Shown here: positions 12,393 through 25,499 of the stretch, piece after piece | Layout of the letters: each line of letters starts with the position of its first letter | How positions within the stretch are numbered: position 1 is the first letter of the stretch | Assembly: GCF_033568475.1 (NCBI RefSeq) | Contig: NC_133122.1 | Location: 141,305,402-141,369,401, forward strand | Origin: Henckelia pumila | Taxonomy: Eukaryota; Streptophyta; Magnoliopsida; Lamiales; Gesneriaceae | DNA length: 64,000 nt | Direction of reading: 5' to 3' | Program-made: the position numbers and the translations under genes | The notes under the pieces: generated by a model | The model's database searches: none | What the model saw: the letters and a program-made list of their open reading frames with translations, nothing else | What the model was told of the DNA's origin: nothing

Positions 12393-12567
12393 TGCAAGTA
12401 GTGGGATGGTACAGTTGGGAACTCGGGGAACCTGATCGACTCTCGAGGAACCAAGCAGAGAAAGAGGAGAAAACCAAGTCAAAACAGTTACAAGTAGTAG
12501 GATGGTGAAGTTGGGCACTCGGGGAACCTTAGGCACTCGAGGAACCAAGCTGAGAAAGAGAGAGGGG
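12393..12567. repeat. Two diverged tandem copies of an ~85-bp unit
   Basis: Both copies share GGGATGGT or AGGATGGT, ACTCGGGGAACCT, CTCGAGGAACCAAGC and GAGAAAGAG, in the same order. The second starts near 12488. Open frames across it (12251-12508 plus, 12292-12593 minus) follow from its composition, not from coding. Confidence 0.7.
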
Positions 12568-12570
12568 AAT

Positions 12571-13003
12571 AGGGGTGTCAAAATTGAACCCAAACCGCCA
12601 ACTCGACACGAGTCGACCCGAAAAATATCGGGTTAGGGTTGGGGGTTTTTTGGTTCGGGTCGAATCGGGTTGACCCGAAAGCTAACTCGAAAAAATTAAT
12701 CGGGTTTGGGTTGGGTTTGGGTCAACCCGGGTTGACCCTAGGTGACCCAAATTTTTTTTTAATTATTATTTTATATTAAATTATGAAAGATATTTGCTAC
12801 ATATTTATGTGTTGTATGTTTGATAAAAATTTATTGTATATTGATATAATAGATTTTCGTCATTTAATATTTATTTTACAATTCTGATGTTTTAAAAATT
12901 TTTTTTATCTTTTGTACTAAGTATAATTTAAATTTTTTACAACTACACTTTCAAATTTAAATTATATATAAGCTTAGATTTTGTTATTATGTGTTTAATT
13001 AAA

Positions 13004-13037
<34 letters not shown>

Positions 13038-13174
13038 GTGTTTTTTGAATTTTAATTATTTTCTTTAAAAAATTAAAAATTAAAAATAAATCGGGTTGGT
13101 TCGGGTTGATCGGATTAGTCAGATTAACTGGATTCGGGTTCGGGTTGGTCAAGTTGGTCGTTTTCGGGTTATCG
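12571..13174. repeat. Degenerate CGGGTT-rich element
   Basis: It starts AGGGGTGTCAAAATTGAACC, as at 6092. It holds many CGGGTT / AACCCG words at both ends and an AT-rich core with an (ATT)n microsatellite around 13005-13037. The right end does not show a clean complementary terminus, so the boundary is uncertain. Confidence 0.4.
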
Positions 13175-13849
13175 TACCAAATTTTTTGTTAGTTGATGCT
13201 GGCTTCACCCTATGGTCGCCTGTCAAAGTGGAAGATAATTAAATCTCATCCATTTACAGATTTACTCCCCATAACAGTAATTAACAAGAATTGGATTAAT
13301 GCAGTTGACAGATATTACTTTGGAATTATTTATGCATTTATTGATCACTATTTATTTCTAATTATCGTACAATAGTTCAAAATAATTTATATTATTAGCT
13401 AAATGGATATTATTTTTTATTTATTTAACTAAAATGATAAATAACTGATCACTTAAAAAAATAATGAGCCGGTTTGGATGTAAATGAGATCCTACGGTAA
13501 TACCCAAATCATGCATCAAATAATTCGTATTTTTACACATAGACGTAATTAATAATATATTATTGACGTGACAAATCATGAAACATTAGATCTATTCTTG
13601 GAGTAATACTCATATGTTAGGTTGAACTTTACCGTAAAAAGTAGTTGGTTAGAAAAACAATTTAGATATTTAAAGTATTTTTATTCTTTTATCGTTTGGA
13701 TAAATGTTAAATATTTTTGTTTATGAGACAAAAATCCAAAACCCACAAATCCTACATTCTTAAAAAAAAACATTTTAAAGTACTTTTCTAAACATTTTTC
13801 GTAATAAAAAACTATAATTATGGGAAAACTGCTCTTTAAAAATATATAT

Positions 13850-13877
13850 ACTAGCGTTCTTTGCACGCGATACGTGC
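13850..13877 (-). mobile_element. Helitron-type 3' terminus (hairpin plus CTAGT)
   Basis: Read on the minus strand, a hairpin GCACG-TATCG-CGTGC is followed eight bases later by CTAGT. This is the 3' end signature of Helitrons (short stem-loop, then CTRRT). The element body would extend to the right. I could not find its 5' TC end, so only the terminus is annotated. Confidence 0.5.
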
Positions 13878-15673
13878 ATATACATAATTTTTATAATAAT
13901 TAATTTTAATTTCATTTTTAAAATTAAAATGATTAATTAGATATTCAAAAATTTAAAAGTGATAACTATCTAATCTAATGTAAAAGTTTTAAAATACAAA
14001 AAAAGATAATGAATGTCATTTTGGTAAATAAAATAACATTTGATGTCTAAAAATAAGATACTGTATATAATGACTAATTTGTCTAATAATTTTGATTTTA
14101 TTGGGAATTAAATTAAGATATAATCATATTTCATTTCAAATTTCATCAATTAATTGAAAATTAGTTAAATAAAAAGTCTCTACTATAGTATTATATATAA
14201 TGTAAGATATTTTAATTTATTGATTTCTCCTAATCTACTATAATATTATATATATAGTAAGATATTTTAATTTATTGATTTCTCCAACCAAGAAGGTCCT
14301 TGTAATCTTGTATAGTCAGCAGTTGATTTTTTTTTTTTTTGTTTTGTTTTGTTTGGAGCATATTCAGAAATCAATATGAGCAAATCCGATTCATTTTTTT
14401 TTAAAAAAAATTTCTTATCCCCATCACTTAATTGTATATATCTTGGATCAGAAAATTATATTCTGAGAGAGGAGCAAGCACATAATTTTGACTCCTAATT
14501 GAGAAAAAATCATCACATTTTATGATCTAATTATTTCTTTAGAAAGTTGTCTTGCTGCCCCCATGCATGCTCATATCACGTATTACTTCACTATTTCTTG
14601 AAAATTTTGGATAAGAAAATTAATATTGCAGATGAGCCATTTTAATATTTTAAACAGTAAGCACTACATCAATCGAACTATTACACTATCCCAAGTCCCA
14701 AATATCATCCTCCTAACAATTTCAATTATTTCAGAGGAACTGAACACGTGAATTACCTCTAAAACTGATTATTTGATCGAATATTTTTTGTTTAACAAAA
14801 TAGTTGGTAATAATGTAATTCCTTCATACAACAACTCCGGACTCACATTTTGATGACCATGATATATAGCACGAACATCCCATGACGTCAAAAGATAATC
14901 CAAACTTCATTTGTGAATTTAAAAGGAGTTCAAAACGAAGATTTTTTTCGAAATAAAACTAAAGCATCAAATATAAAATAATAAGAAGGATTCGTCGATT
15001 GTTTTTCTACAAAATTTATCAAACAAAAATGGAAATATTCTAAAATATAAATGGAAATAAAAAAATTTATAATTGGGCACTGATAACGTATCGTCGAGTC
15101 TTTTTCCACTCCGAATATACGAGAAATCCTTTATGGTCATGCAAATTAATTATAATATATATCAAATGGATTGAAAAGATCGATTTAAATTGGAGTAAAA
15201 TAATTCAACACTTGGCTTTTGGTCCTTGTTCACATTAAATTTTAATATAATTAATTCCCTCTCCAACACTAGCTATATTGACTAAATTATTGGATTTTTG
15301 GATATGTTTGAAATCTATCCACCTATGTAGCTCAACAAAACATAGCTGAAAAATAAAAATAAAAATAAAAATAGATCGATACAGTGCTTGTGTGGACGTT
15401 GTCCTTCAAGAAAATATATAAATGAACCCTCGAAATATCAGAAGAAAAACAGCCAACAAACAAACAAAGGTCCATTGAGGTTTCTATTTAAAAAACCATA
15501 GAAATATAATATTTAACCAGCTTATTAAAGTATTGAACAGGGTACATATTTAGGTCGGATTTGTTCTCGAAAGATTTGGTTTTGATTTGAATTCAAATCA
15601 ATATATATATATATATAAAATTTTTGATCTAAGTGCGTGGAATTTCACGTGCACCCGTATCCAAAACAACTCC

Positions 15674-15833
15674 GATTGTCTTGAAATTTTCACGATAGAA
15701 TCGTCTCGAAAATGCGAATCCAACGATATATATATATATATATGATATAAATTTCAATCTCGATAGTCGAAAAAAAAAAAAAACCAAAAATTTGCATTTT
15801 TCGGTCATCTAACGTGAAAATTTCAAGACAATC
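15674..15833. repeat. 21-bp perfect inverted repeat with 118-bp spacer
   Basis: The arm at 15674-15694 is exactly complementary to 15813-15833 (one arm contains TTGTCTTGAAATTTTCACG). The spacer contains a (TA)n run and poly-A. It may be the ends of a small degraded element. Confidence 0.7.
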
Positions 15834-16066
15834 ATTCTTTCAATATTGACGACTCAATTCGAGTACTGTATAATATTTCGAAAACATGTATGTGTATGCA
15901 TGATTAATCACAAATTTAAGAAATATACATAAAAAATTCAAATTGGAAACAAGAAAAGTAATTTAAAAAAAAAAAAAAAAGATCACAATCCACAGTTACA
16001 AATTCCATCGATCCCGCGCTCTATATACCCATTTCTTGTGATATATATTTGATATTGTTTCATATA

Positions 16067-16270
16067 TCAATAATCATACAAAACCAAGCGCTTGGAACAG
16101 AGAGTACAAGAATAGTTGCGTTTGAATCTGAAGCAAATGGGGAGAAAGCAGAATCTGAATCGGCTTCCAACGTCCACCGCATGCACCTTTCCGCCGCAGA
16201 AGGGGCAAGACCCCGCCGCCTGCTGCCGCCCCACCTCCGTCTCCTCCTCGTCGCAGCCCAGAAAACACAT
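16067..16270 (-). CDS. Small two-knuckle CxxC protein (67 aa)
   Basis: This is a single-exon frame starting MCFLGCDEEETEVGRQQAAG and ending CTLCSKRLVLYDY. It has CPFCGG near residue 22 and CTLC near residue 56, plus extra cysteines at both ends of the inner block, which suggests a zinc-binding fold. It is nearly identical to the gene at 63408-63614 over its whole length. The similarity fades soon beyond the coding region, which argues that the protein is under constraint. The plus-strand frames here (16049-16357, 16116-16328) and the minus-strand frame 16074-16349 are shadows. Cellular role unknown. Confidence 0.8.
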   Translation of the reverse strand: MCFLGCDEEETEVGRQQAAGSCPFCGGKVHAVDVGSRFRFCFLPICFRFKRNYSCTLCSKRLVLYDY

Positions 16271-18508
16271 GCTCGCGCCGCCGGAAAAGAGACGACTCTT
16301 TTCTCTGGTTCTCAGCTGGGAAATTTAAAGACTCGATCGATTTCTTCATTTATTTAACTTGTATATATATGAATTAAGAATGCAATAATTAATTATTATT
16401 ATTATTTTTTTTGACGTAAAAACCGACAGTGGCTATCTTACAGTGTGTGGATAAGGTTATATGGGGAAGGTTGGGAAAGTTGGATGCAATGTCGGTCTAG
16501 GGTTTGAGGCCAACGTGCGCCAAAGGTACTGGTTTCATCAAGGGTGACTCATGTCTTGTGAGCTTCCCAATTAGTCGCCTTTTCACATTGATCTCACCCG
16601 ATGTATATCACTCGATCCATCATCGAAAAATATTGAATACTTATCCATATATTTTTTATATATAATATAATATAATTGGCGAAATATATGTATTCCTAAA
16701 ATTGGGTGCAGTTGACCCCTAAATCTTTGAATATGGAGTTCAGTTGAGGTTGATCAACTGAGTTATTTTTCTTTTCGCGTATCGATGTTAATTGACCAAC
16801 TTAATAAGTGTGAAATGAGGTCAATTATCAGATTGAAATTATTGTAAATCAATGGATTAATTGGAGTGGTGAGTGAGTGAGTGTTAGACTGAAAGTAAGA
16901 GACACAAGGGTTTGTTTATAGATGTTCGGAGATTTCAAAAACTCTTACGTCACCCCTTCTTCTACCTCGAAAGGATTCACTCTAGAAAACTTTAACTATT
17001 ACAATCAACTTACAACAACACTCCAAGATTAGGACTTATACAACTTGACTGATTCTTGTTACAACGAGGTTTGCGGCACCTAAACTCATACTACTAAAAT
17101 TACAATTCTTGAAATACTAAACACTTGAGCAATATGTGATCCTAATTGTTTTGATATGTAATGCTATACATGCGCGCTCACTCGTGTACTTCGGCTCTTT
17201 TCAACAAAATATGTACAAGTGTACATTAACGAATTATTAAAGCATCAATCTTCTATTTTATTTTATAAACTCATATTGATTACAATTTTGAGAGCTAAAC
17301 ATTCACACTTTATTATTTTCCAGTTTCTAAATATATAAGCATTGCAATTGAGTAGTTTGATACACCCAAATTTGATGATTATGCAGAAAATCAATTTCAA
17401 AAACTCTAAATTTTTTTAATTTATATATAATAACTAGTTTTTATGTGAAATCATCGATGTTTAATTTGCAAATGTAGTCAATATCATGTGTTTTTTTGTA
17501 TAAAGTTTTTTTTTACGCCGTTAATGAAAAGCATGCATCTATTTCATAAATATAATAAGAGCTCATGTTTTAAAATAAAATTGAAAAGATTTATAAATTT
17601 TAAAATTAAATAGAGCTAAATTGCGTGAAAAGTACTTTTATTTTAAATTTTATTGTTCTTTATTTAATTTGATTAATATATATATATATATATATGGAAA
17701 ATTTTGAGGGCGCGGCGGCCCCTCTAGCTCCGTCTCCGCTTTGTTGGTCGTTTCACAATGACACTACACCTTTCAGGCTTTCACAGATCTTTCGATGTTG
17801 AAACTCTAGACTCATGCAAGTCTGGAATTCAAGTATATATATATCTTTATTTCGATCATGCATTATCAATGATAGTTTATAATATTGAGGGGTGTTCGAG
17901 TTGGTAGAGCAAATAAGTGTTTGATAAATGAGTATAAATTTGATTAATTGCTCCTATCTTACATCTTCTTGAGCGAGACTATCACACAAAACTGTCTAGT
18001 GTAACTTACCTAACTAGTTTATAGTTTGCAAGCTATTGTGTTAGTGCAGAGATATACTTAGTACACACCAAAAAATAGCTATTTAGGATTTTCAAGTTAT
18101 CGAAAATAACAATAACAACAACAACAAAAAAAATAAAAATAAAATAATAATAATAATAATTCATTGAAAGTCTATGATTGTCATTGTCCCTTGGAGTCCT
18201 GAAGGGTTCTATGTATTCTCCGCTGCTTTAAATTTACAATTGGGAGCAACTTTTTTTTGTTAAAAAAAATCAATATAAGCACAATATGTATATAGACACA
18301 CACACGTATATATATATATTGTATGTCTGTAGGGTACGTATTCGATTTTTAATTCGTCCCCGTAACGTAGCTGTAGATATGAGATATGTCGTTCTCATTA
18401 TCCATAATCGGGATGCCCTTTTTTTCTTCAGTTCTATTGTTTATCCCTTTTATAAAAATTTGAAAAATTAAAGTACCATAACTAAACACGGTAAATTAGA
18501 TCCTACCT
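16271..18508. other. AT-rich spacer, no gene seen
   Basis: It contains the upstream region of the small CxxC gene, (TA)n runs near 17680 and 18305, and (ATA)n/(CAA)n tracts near 18110-18160. No coding or RNA gene could be supported. It ends at the left target duplication of the hAT element (18509-18516). Confidence 0.5.
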
Positions 18509-18614
18509 GTATGAGTCAGTGGCGTACCCAAAAATTTTTAACAGGGGGCGAATTCAATAAATTTTAAAAATTAATACAACACAAAAATATAATAAAAATA
18601 ATATATTAATATTT

Positions 18615-19090
18615 TTACAATAACACTCTCCTAGATTTCATACTTTGAAAATGTTGAATAATAGCTTCATTATCAATTGTATCAAACACATCTCGCTCAA
18701 TATATGGTACTAAACAATCATTTAACATATCATCTCCCAACCGATTACGAATTGATGTTTTGACGATTTTCATTGCTGAAAACACTTTCTCTACAGTTGC
18801 AATTGCAACAGGTAATAATAATGCTAACTTCAAAAGTAAATATACCAAAGGATATATATAATTGATGTTTCTTCGATTCAACCATTCTTTTAGCAAGATC
18901 GCTAATCCCCGTAGCCTCAGAGAACCGTTTGTTACTTCGCATGCCAAAGATAAAGCTCTCAAGTTGGTATTCAAGATGCATTAACTTAATTGGAGAGAAA
19001 TCAGATGGATAAAAATGAGCAAATTGAAGCAATTTTCCCTTATCATAAGAAGAGAATGAATTTGATGGATCAAGACAAGCCATACATAAC
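18615..19090 (-). pseudogene. hAT transposase, C-terminal dimerisation part
   Basis: The minus-strand frames 19083-18745 and 18974-18615 together give the C-terminal domain typical of this hAT group: LDPSNSFSSYDKGKLLQFA, then YPLVYLLLKLALLLPVAIAT and ATVEKVFSAMKIVKTSIRNR, ending SMKSRRVLL with TAA at 18615-18617. A frameshift near 18840-18870 separates the two frames. The 5' side is cut by the Copia insertion at 19090/19091, and the coding sequence resumes at 39039. Confidence 0.85.
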
Positions 19091-19874
19091 TGAAAGAAAT
19101 ATTTTATTCCTTAAAATCATCCTATTTTGAAAAAGATTTTATTAATTATCTTTTGCCTTTCTTGGACATGAAGTTATTTAATTCCTTGAATAACTTGATT
19201 TAATTAAAGTTATCAGAATATTATGTTATCTAATATCTATTGATTTAATTCTTTATTGTGTAGATTTGCCTTGATCAAGATCTAGAGTCCTGCGCTTACA
19301 AGGAAACATTCTAAAGAAGGACTCTTGCCCTATTTATTAATGACATACGCCTACAAGGAAGGGATCGATCATTGAGAGACCGTGAGTTTTAACAAGTAAA
19401 AAGAATACTTCATAGAATTGCTGAAGCTTGACGGTTGAACATAGTGCTTGAAGCCGTGAAGAACAATTCGGAGATTGTTGATCGAAGAAGTGTGCTACTC
19501 ATGTGTTTTGGCTTCAAGAGTTTTTCTCCTTATTCTGTTTTTTTTTTATTCTATTACATATAGAATGCTTTTTAGGAGAAACTTTATTACTTATTTTTTC
19601 ACTTGTCTTGAGAAATTGATTTTTACAATAGTCACTAGTATTAGGGTTTGTAACACTCTTTAATTAGTTTTCTAGTGAAGTTTTGCCTTGAGGCGCTGCA
19701 AGAGTATTTATACTCTTGCTTAATTCAATTGAGTCTATTTATTTGGTTGCTTATTTATTTTATACACACTTAACTTATATTCCGCTGCAAATTACTCAAG
19801 GTGTTATAGTAGGTGTTGTCAACACCTTGTGACAACACCTCAAACTGTTTATGTGCAACTATTATTTCCTTACA
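19091..19874 (+). repeat. 5' LTR of the Copia element
   Basis: It begins TGAAAGAAATATTTTATTCC and ends TTATTTCCTTACA. It matches 38251-39033 nearly base for base. Near its end (19812-19840) is a perfect 10-bp hairpin AGGTGTTGTC / GACAACACCT. Confidence 0.95.
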
Positions 19875-19876
19875 AG

Positions 19877-19888
19877 TGGTATCAGAGT
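19877..19888 (+). other. Primer-binding site of the Copia element
   Basis: TGGTATCAGAGT lies two bases after the 5' LTR. It is complementary to the 3' end of initiator methionine tRNA, the usual primer of plant LTR elements. Confidence 0.85.
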
Positions 19889-19946
19889 CATCTTCTTGAT
19901 ACACTAAGAATTGATCTTGGTTGCTTATTTTATTACAGGAAATAAG

Positions 19947-22250
19947 ATGGACTCATCATCTGTTTCGAATTCATTTCTCAAACCTCCAATTCTTGATGGA
20001 GCTAATTACGCACTTTGGAAGCATAGAATGAGATATACTATTAAAGCTATGGATGTTCGTGCTTGGCAAAGTATTCTGACTGGTTGGACTCCTCCAACAA
20101 CGCAAGATGACGACGGAGACTATATCATCAAGAGAGAAGAAAACTGGACTACCGAGGAAACACTAAGCTCAAGCTACAATGCTAAGGCACTCAATGCAAT
20201 CCTTGCAACTGTGGATATGAGGATGTATGGAATCATATCTGACTGCACTATTGTTAAGGATGCATGGGATGCTCTTCAAGAACATTGCAAAGGAACTGAT
20301 AGTGTGAGAAGAACAAGACTGAGATTGTTAAACGCTAAATTTGAGAGAATCGGGATGGATGAGAATGAGACTATTGCTGAGTATGATAAAAAACTTAGGG
20401 ATATAGCTACTGAGGCTCACGCTCTCGGAGGACCTATTGCGAGTGAAGTTATGGTGAACAAGGTTCTTCGATCCTTGCCTAAAAGATTCAATGGGAAGAT
20501 ATGGGCACTTGAAGAAGTAAAGGACACTTCAAAGATGAAAATGACTGAATTGATTAGCATTCTTCAAGTCTTTGAGATGAATAATTCAGACCAAGAGAAG
20601 GATAAAGGAAAATCAATAGCTTTTCAAGCTTCAAAGCCTTCATATGAGGAATATGTTCAACTTCATCAAGAGGTTCATCAATCTGATTTAGGAGAAGATT
20701 CGATCTCTCTCATGACTAAGAAGTTCAATGATTATCTGAAGAGGATGAAAGAGTCAAGAAAGACGGATAAAAAATTCAAGACTCCAGTGTTCTCCAACAA
20801 GCCCTTGAGGATCACTGGACCAGAACAATCACCAAAGAAACCTACTGATATTTCTAAGCCTCGGATGATGGTTGATGAAAAGAAGAAGTTTGTCTCAAAG
20901 AAGCTGGACAAGGTTCAATGTCATGCTTGTCAAGGTTTTGGACACTATGCAAATGAGTATGCCAACAGACTTAGGAAAAGGATGAACACGTCTTTGAGTG
21001 ATGAAGAGTCTGAAGAAGAAGAACATGAAGATGAAGAGAATCATACTGCCCTATCTGCCTTATTGGAAAGCAAGAAGAATTTTCAAGTCAATCCTTTAGG
21101 TGTTGCCGCAGGTGTTGCCACACCTGGCCGTAACACCTCCCAAAGGTCAGTCTGTTTGAATTCCTCCATTACTGATAATATGTGTGATAATGATACAGGT
21201 GAAGAGACAATGTCTATAGAAGAAGCTCGGATGATGTTTGAAGAATTACATACTGATTGGATTGAAAGGAACAAAGTGAATACTATCCTTTCAAAGGAAA
21301 ATTCTGATCTAAAGGCTGATGTGTCAAGACTGGAAATCATACTGAGTAAGAAAGACATTGAATTAAGCCAAGTGAAGGAAGAACTCGGAAAGGCAAAGGC
21401 TACATTGGCTAAGTTTAATTCAAGCACCTCCAAGCTTGATTCTCTACTCATGATGGGAAGAGATGGTACTGCTGGTTTGGGATTTGAAAATAGCATTTTT
21501 GAGATTGGTGAAAGTTCAAAAGGCCCTGTGTTTGTCAAGGAAAGTAACAGTTCAAAAAAATCAAGTAAAAAGGCCTCACCAATTGTACCTCCAAAACCAA
21601 ATCCACAATATGTTGCTCCTTCAATGGTTAGAAGGAAACGTAAGTACATCTGTCACTATTGTCATAGACCTGGTCATATCAAATCATATTGTTTTAAGCT
21701 ACAGGAAGATTACAGGTATAGATCTGCATCGAAGGTGTTGCCTAAGGTGTTGTCAACACCTTCTCACAACATCCCTAGAAACAGATCTTATGTAAGAAAG
21801 ATTTGGGTACCAAAAGCTAATATTCAATGTCATATGATTTATACTGCCTTGAGGACTAATGTTTCAGGTGCATGGTACTTTGATAGCGGTAGATCTCGTC
21901 ACATGACAAGATCCAAGAAGTTTCTCACTGATTATGTTGAACAGAAAAGTGGAAAAGTAACCTATGGAGGAGGTTCAAAGGGAAACATTGTTGGAAAGGA
22001 AACTCTGAATGTTGCTGGACTGCCCAAGCTTCGCAATGTGTTTCATGTTGAAGGATTAACCGCGAATCTAATAAGCATAAGCCAATTTTGTGATGATAAT
22101 TTGCATGTGCAATTTGATAAAAAGTTATGTAAAGTTTTTGATGAATCAAATCTGTGTGTCATGTCAGGTACAAGGTCGTCCGAAAACTGTTATCAACTCG
22201 GAGAAGAAATGGCCTGTAGGCACACAAAAGTGAATGAGTTTGATCTATAG
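19947..22250 (+). pseudogene. Copia gag and protease region
   Basis: The frame is open from an upstream ATG at 19911, but the gag start is more likely MDSSSVSNSF at 19947. It shows a Copia-type gag (LDGANYALWKHRMRYTIKAM), a first knuckle that has lost its last cysteine (CHACQGFGHYANEY), a coiled-coil-like stretch, and an intact CX2CX4HX4C knuckle (CHYCHRPGHIKSYC). The protease motif is altered, DSGRSRHM. The frame stops at TAG 22248-22250, just before the conserved HQKLGHANF of the pre-integrase region, where related elements read straight through. Gag would coat the particle RNA; protease would process the polyprotein. Confidence 0.88.
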
Positions 22251-25059
22251 CATCAAAAATTGGGTCATGCAAATTTCAAAACATTAAAGAACTTGAGTAA
22301 GTTAGAAGCTGTAAGAGGTATGCCTAACTTAAAATCTGGTATTCCATTTGTGTGTGAAGCATGCCAGAAAGGAAAGCAGACTAGGGTGTCACACGAGGTG
22401 TTGCCAACATCTGTGACAACACGCTGCCTAGAGCTTTTGCATATGGACTTGATAGTTCCAATGGATGTTGAAAGCTTCGGTGGTAAGAAATACTCTTTTG
22501 TTTGTGTGGATGATTTTTCAAGATACACATGGGTTAACTTTCTGAGAGAAAAATCAGACACATTTGATGCATTCAAGAAATTGCTCACCAAAATTTCGAA
22601 CCTATACAATCTGAAGGTAATCAGAATACGTTCTGATCATGTTAAGGAGTTCGAAAACTCTTCGTTTGCTAGCTTGTGTGATAAGAAAGGTATTTCTCAT
22701 GAATATTCTGCCCCTAAAACTCCACAACAAAATGGGATAGCCGAGAGAAAAAATAGGACTTTGCAAGAAATGGCAAGAGTGATGCTTAGTTCTAAAAATA
22801 TTTCAAAACGGTTTTGGGCTGAAGCTTTGAATACTGCATGTCATATTTCAAATAGAGTCTATTTGAGGAATGGTACTACTGGGACATCCTATGAACTTCT
22901 TATGGGAAAGAGGCCAAACCTTAAATATTTTCACGTTTTTGGATGTGTTTGTCACGTTTTGAATGATAGAGATCATCTTGCTAAATTTGATGCAAAGAGT
23001 GATAAGTGTATGTTCTTAGGATATTCATCGAATAGCCGAGCCTATAGAATGTATAACTTGAGAACAAGAACTATTGTTGAATCAATTAATGTTGTTTTTG
23101 ATGACTTTGCAGATCTAAAGAAGAAAACAGCTGAGGATGATGTTAATGATCTGCTGGACAATTCTGAAAATATAGATGTTGTCAAAGGAGTGTTGCCAAC
23201 ACCTCCGACAACACCTCCTACAGAAAATCCAGATTCAAAAGTTGAAAAGCCTACTGATGAGAATACTGATGAAAGCAGTGAGGTAAACGAAGCTGGAAAG
23301 AATATTCCAAGCAGAATTCAGAAGAATCACCCAACCTCACATGTAATTGGAGATGTATATGGAGACCTGCAAACTCGAAGGAAAGAAAAAGTTGATTATC
23401 AAAAGATGGCAGGTCTACTGTGCATGAGTTCTACATATTCTCAGGTAAGATTCTCTTGTTTTGTGTCAAACATTGAACCAAAAAGGGTTGAAGAAGCTTT
23501 AAAAGATGATTTTTGGGTCAATGCTATGCATGAAGAGTTAGAACAATTTGTGAGGAATGATGTTTGGTACTTGGTACCGTGTCCTGCTTATGGTAATGTC
23601 ATAGGAACTAAATGGATTTTCAAGAATAAAACTGATGAGTCGGGAAATATCATAAGAAATAAAGCTAGGTTGGTAGCTTAAGGGTATACACAGGTTGAAG
23701 GGGTGGATTTTGATGAAACCTTTGCTCCTGTAGCCCGCATTGAGTCTGTCCGACTTTTGCTTGCTATTTCATGTAACATGGGTATGAAACTTTTTCAAAT
23801 GGATGTAAAAAGTGCCTTTTTGAATGAGATCCTGAATGAAGAAGTCTATGTGAAACAACCTAAAGGGTTTGAGGATCCAAATCATCTTGAGTATGTGTAT
23901 AAGTTGAAAAAGACATTGTATGGATTGAAGCAAGCACCACGTGCATGGTATGGGAGACTCACCGAGTACTTGCTGAATATTGGGTTCAAAATAGGTGAAG
24001 TGGATAAGACTTTATTTGTGCAAAAGTCTCAAGGTAATTGAAACAACCCTAACTCTCTAAATAATAAATAAATAAATAAATATGCGGATTTTTTTTTTTT
24101 TTTACTTACTAAGTAAAAATATGTACATACATGCCCATACATATATGCACAGAATAAATAGATTTAAAAATAAATAAATTAAATAAAAATGCAACCTTAA
24201 ATAAATTAAACATCTGAGTCAAACATTTAATAAAATACTGTCATAAGCAAAAATAAATAAAGTTTGCATGCACTGAAAATTGTTAAATAAAATGAGTAAT
24301 ACTTTCAACCACTGAAAATAAATAAAAGTATAACATGCTGAAATATTCAAAATCATGCGTAATGACTCAGACAACTATCACGGTCACGGGGTCACTGCAT
24401 GTCCGCTCATATGTCCTCGCCGCCGGTGGGTACTACGTCATCCTCTACGTACTCACCTGCACCATACCAGTGTAGTGAGCCTAGAGGCCCAACATGCTAA
24501 CATAACAAGGGTCTAAAAATAATTTAAATCACTTTAATACTAATATATAACATATACATGAATGAGCATGCTTAAAAATATCATGACATAACATAACTTA
24601 AATTAAACTTAATATCATAATCATACATAATACATAAACATTGTTGAGCAAATTATTTTCTAACATCGCATGGTTGTATCCATAGTGTAACCTTAAATCA
24701 TACATTAAATACTGATCAGCGTGGAAACCAACGTACGTGGCGGTGACGAATCACCTCTTAAATTGGCAGTAAACTACTCTTCAATAGTTCACATATGGGG
24801 ACGAATCCCCCTTAAATTGTCACACTACTTCAACTTCCAACATAAAATATTTTCTTTTGCTCAACCTTAAACATTAAATCATGCATAAAAATTATTTCAT
24901 GAATGCATGTACTTAAATAAAAATGTGTGTCCTTCATATATATTTAATTTAATTTCATACTAACATATAGATATAAAAATAACTTCCATGCATAAAAATA
25001 ATTAAATATATATTCAGGACACATGCATTTTCTCATGGGTTGTACTGAACTGCTGGCCC

Positions 25060-25460
25060 TAAACTCTCAAGCCCATTACTTAAATCTGGCCCAATAATAC
25101 TGAGACTGGTCCATTAACATACTTAAGCCCAATAACTTAAACTTTTAGCCCAAATAATTATATGTAAGCCCAATTAATTTCCTTAAGCCCATTAAATAAT
25201 TAATCTGGCCCAATGGGCCCAAAAGCCCAAAGACTGACCCAATAATTTTCATGGGCTCAAAAGCCCATAAAAATTAGTGGACTAACTTAAAATAATTATT
25301 CAAGCCCATTAATAAACTTAAATGTAGCCCATTAATTTAATTAATCTAATTAGCCCAATTAAAACACTTTAACTTAATAATTAACTTAAAAATAAAATAC
25401 CCGAGCCCAACTAACTTAACCCGAACCCGGACCCAATTAACATAACCCATGACTTTCCTG
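25060..25460 (-). promoter_or_regulatory. Cluster of TGGGCY-type words within the solo LTR
   Basis: About 15-20 copies of GCCCA (minus strand TGGGC) are spread over 400 bp, most as AGCCCAATAA or AGCCCATTAA, followed by ACCCGA/CCCGAACC words. TGGGCY is the known site II element bound by TCP factors in plant promoters. Whether these act as an LTR enhancer is inference; they lie in the minus-strand LTR where U3 or R would be. Confidence 0.4.
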
Positions 25461-25499
25461 ACTTGACCCGGACCACCAACCCGACCCGAACCCACCTAG

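Larger units (their letters stand above)
13190..16066. other. AT-rich spacer with a Helitron-like terminus and a small inverted repeat
   Basis: No supported gene. It contains the minus-strand Helitron-type end at 13850-13877, the inverted repeat at 15674-15833, and poly-T and (TA)n tracts. Short frames here are chance openings. Confidence 0.5.

Noticed and set aside
17890-17960. GTTCGAGTTGGTAGAGC, which looks like part of a tRNA
   Set aside because: No acceptor stem or T-loop in register; not a tRNA gene.
21083-21649. 188-codon minus-strand frame in Copia gag
   Set aside because: Shadow on the opposite strand of a long gag frame, with no protein family likeness.
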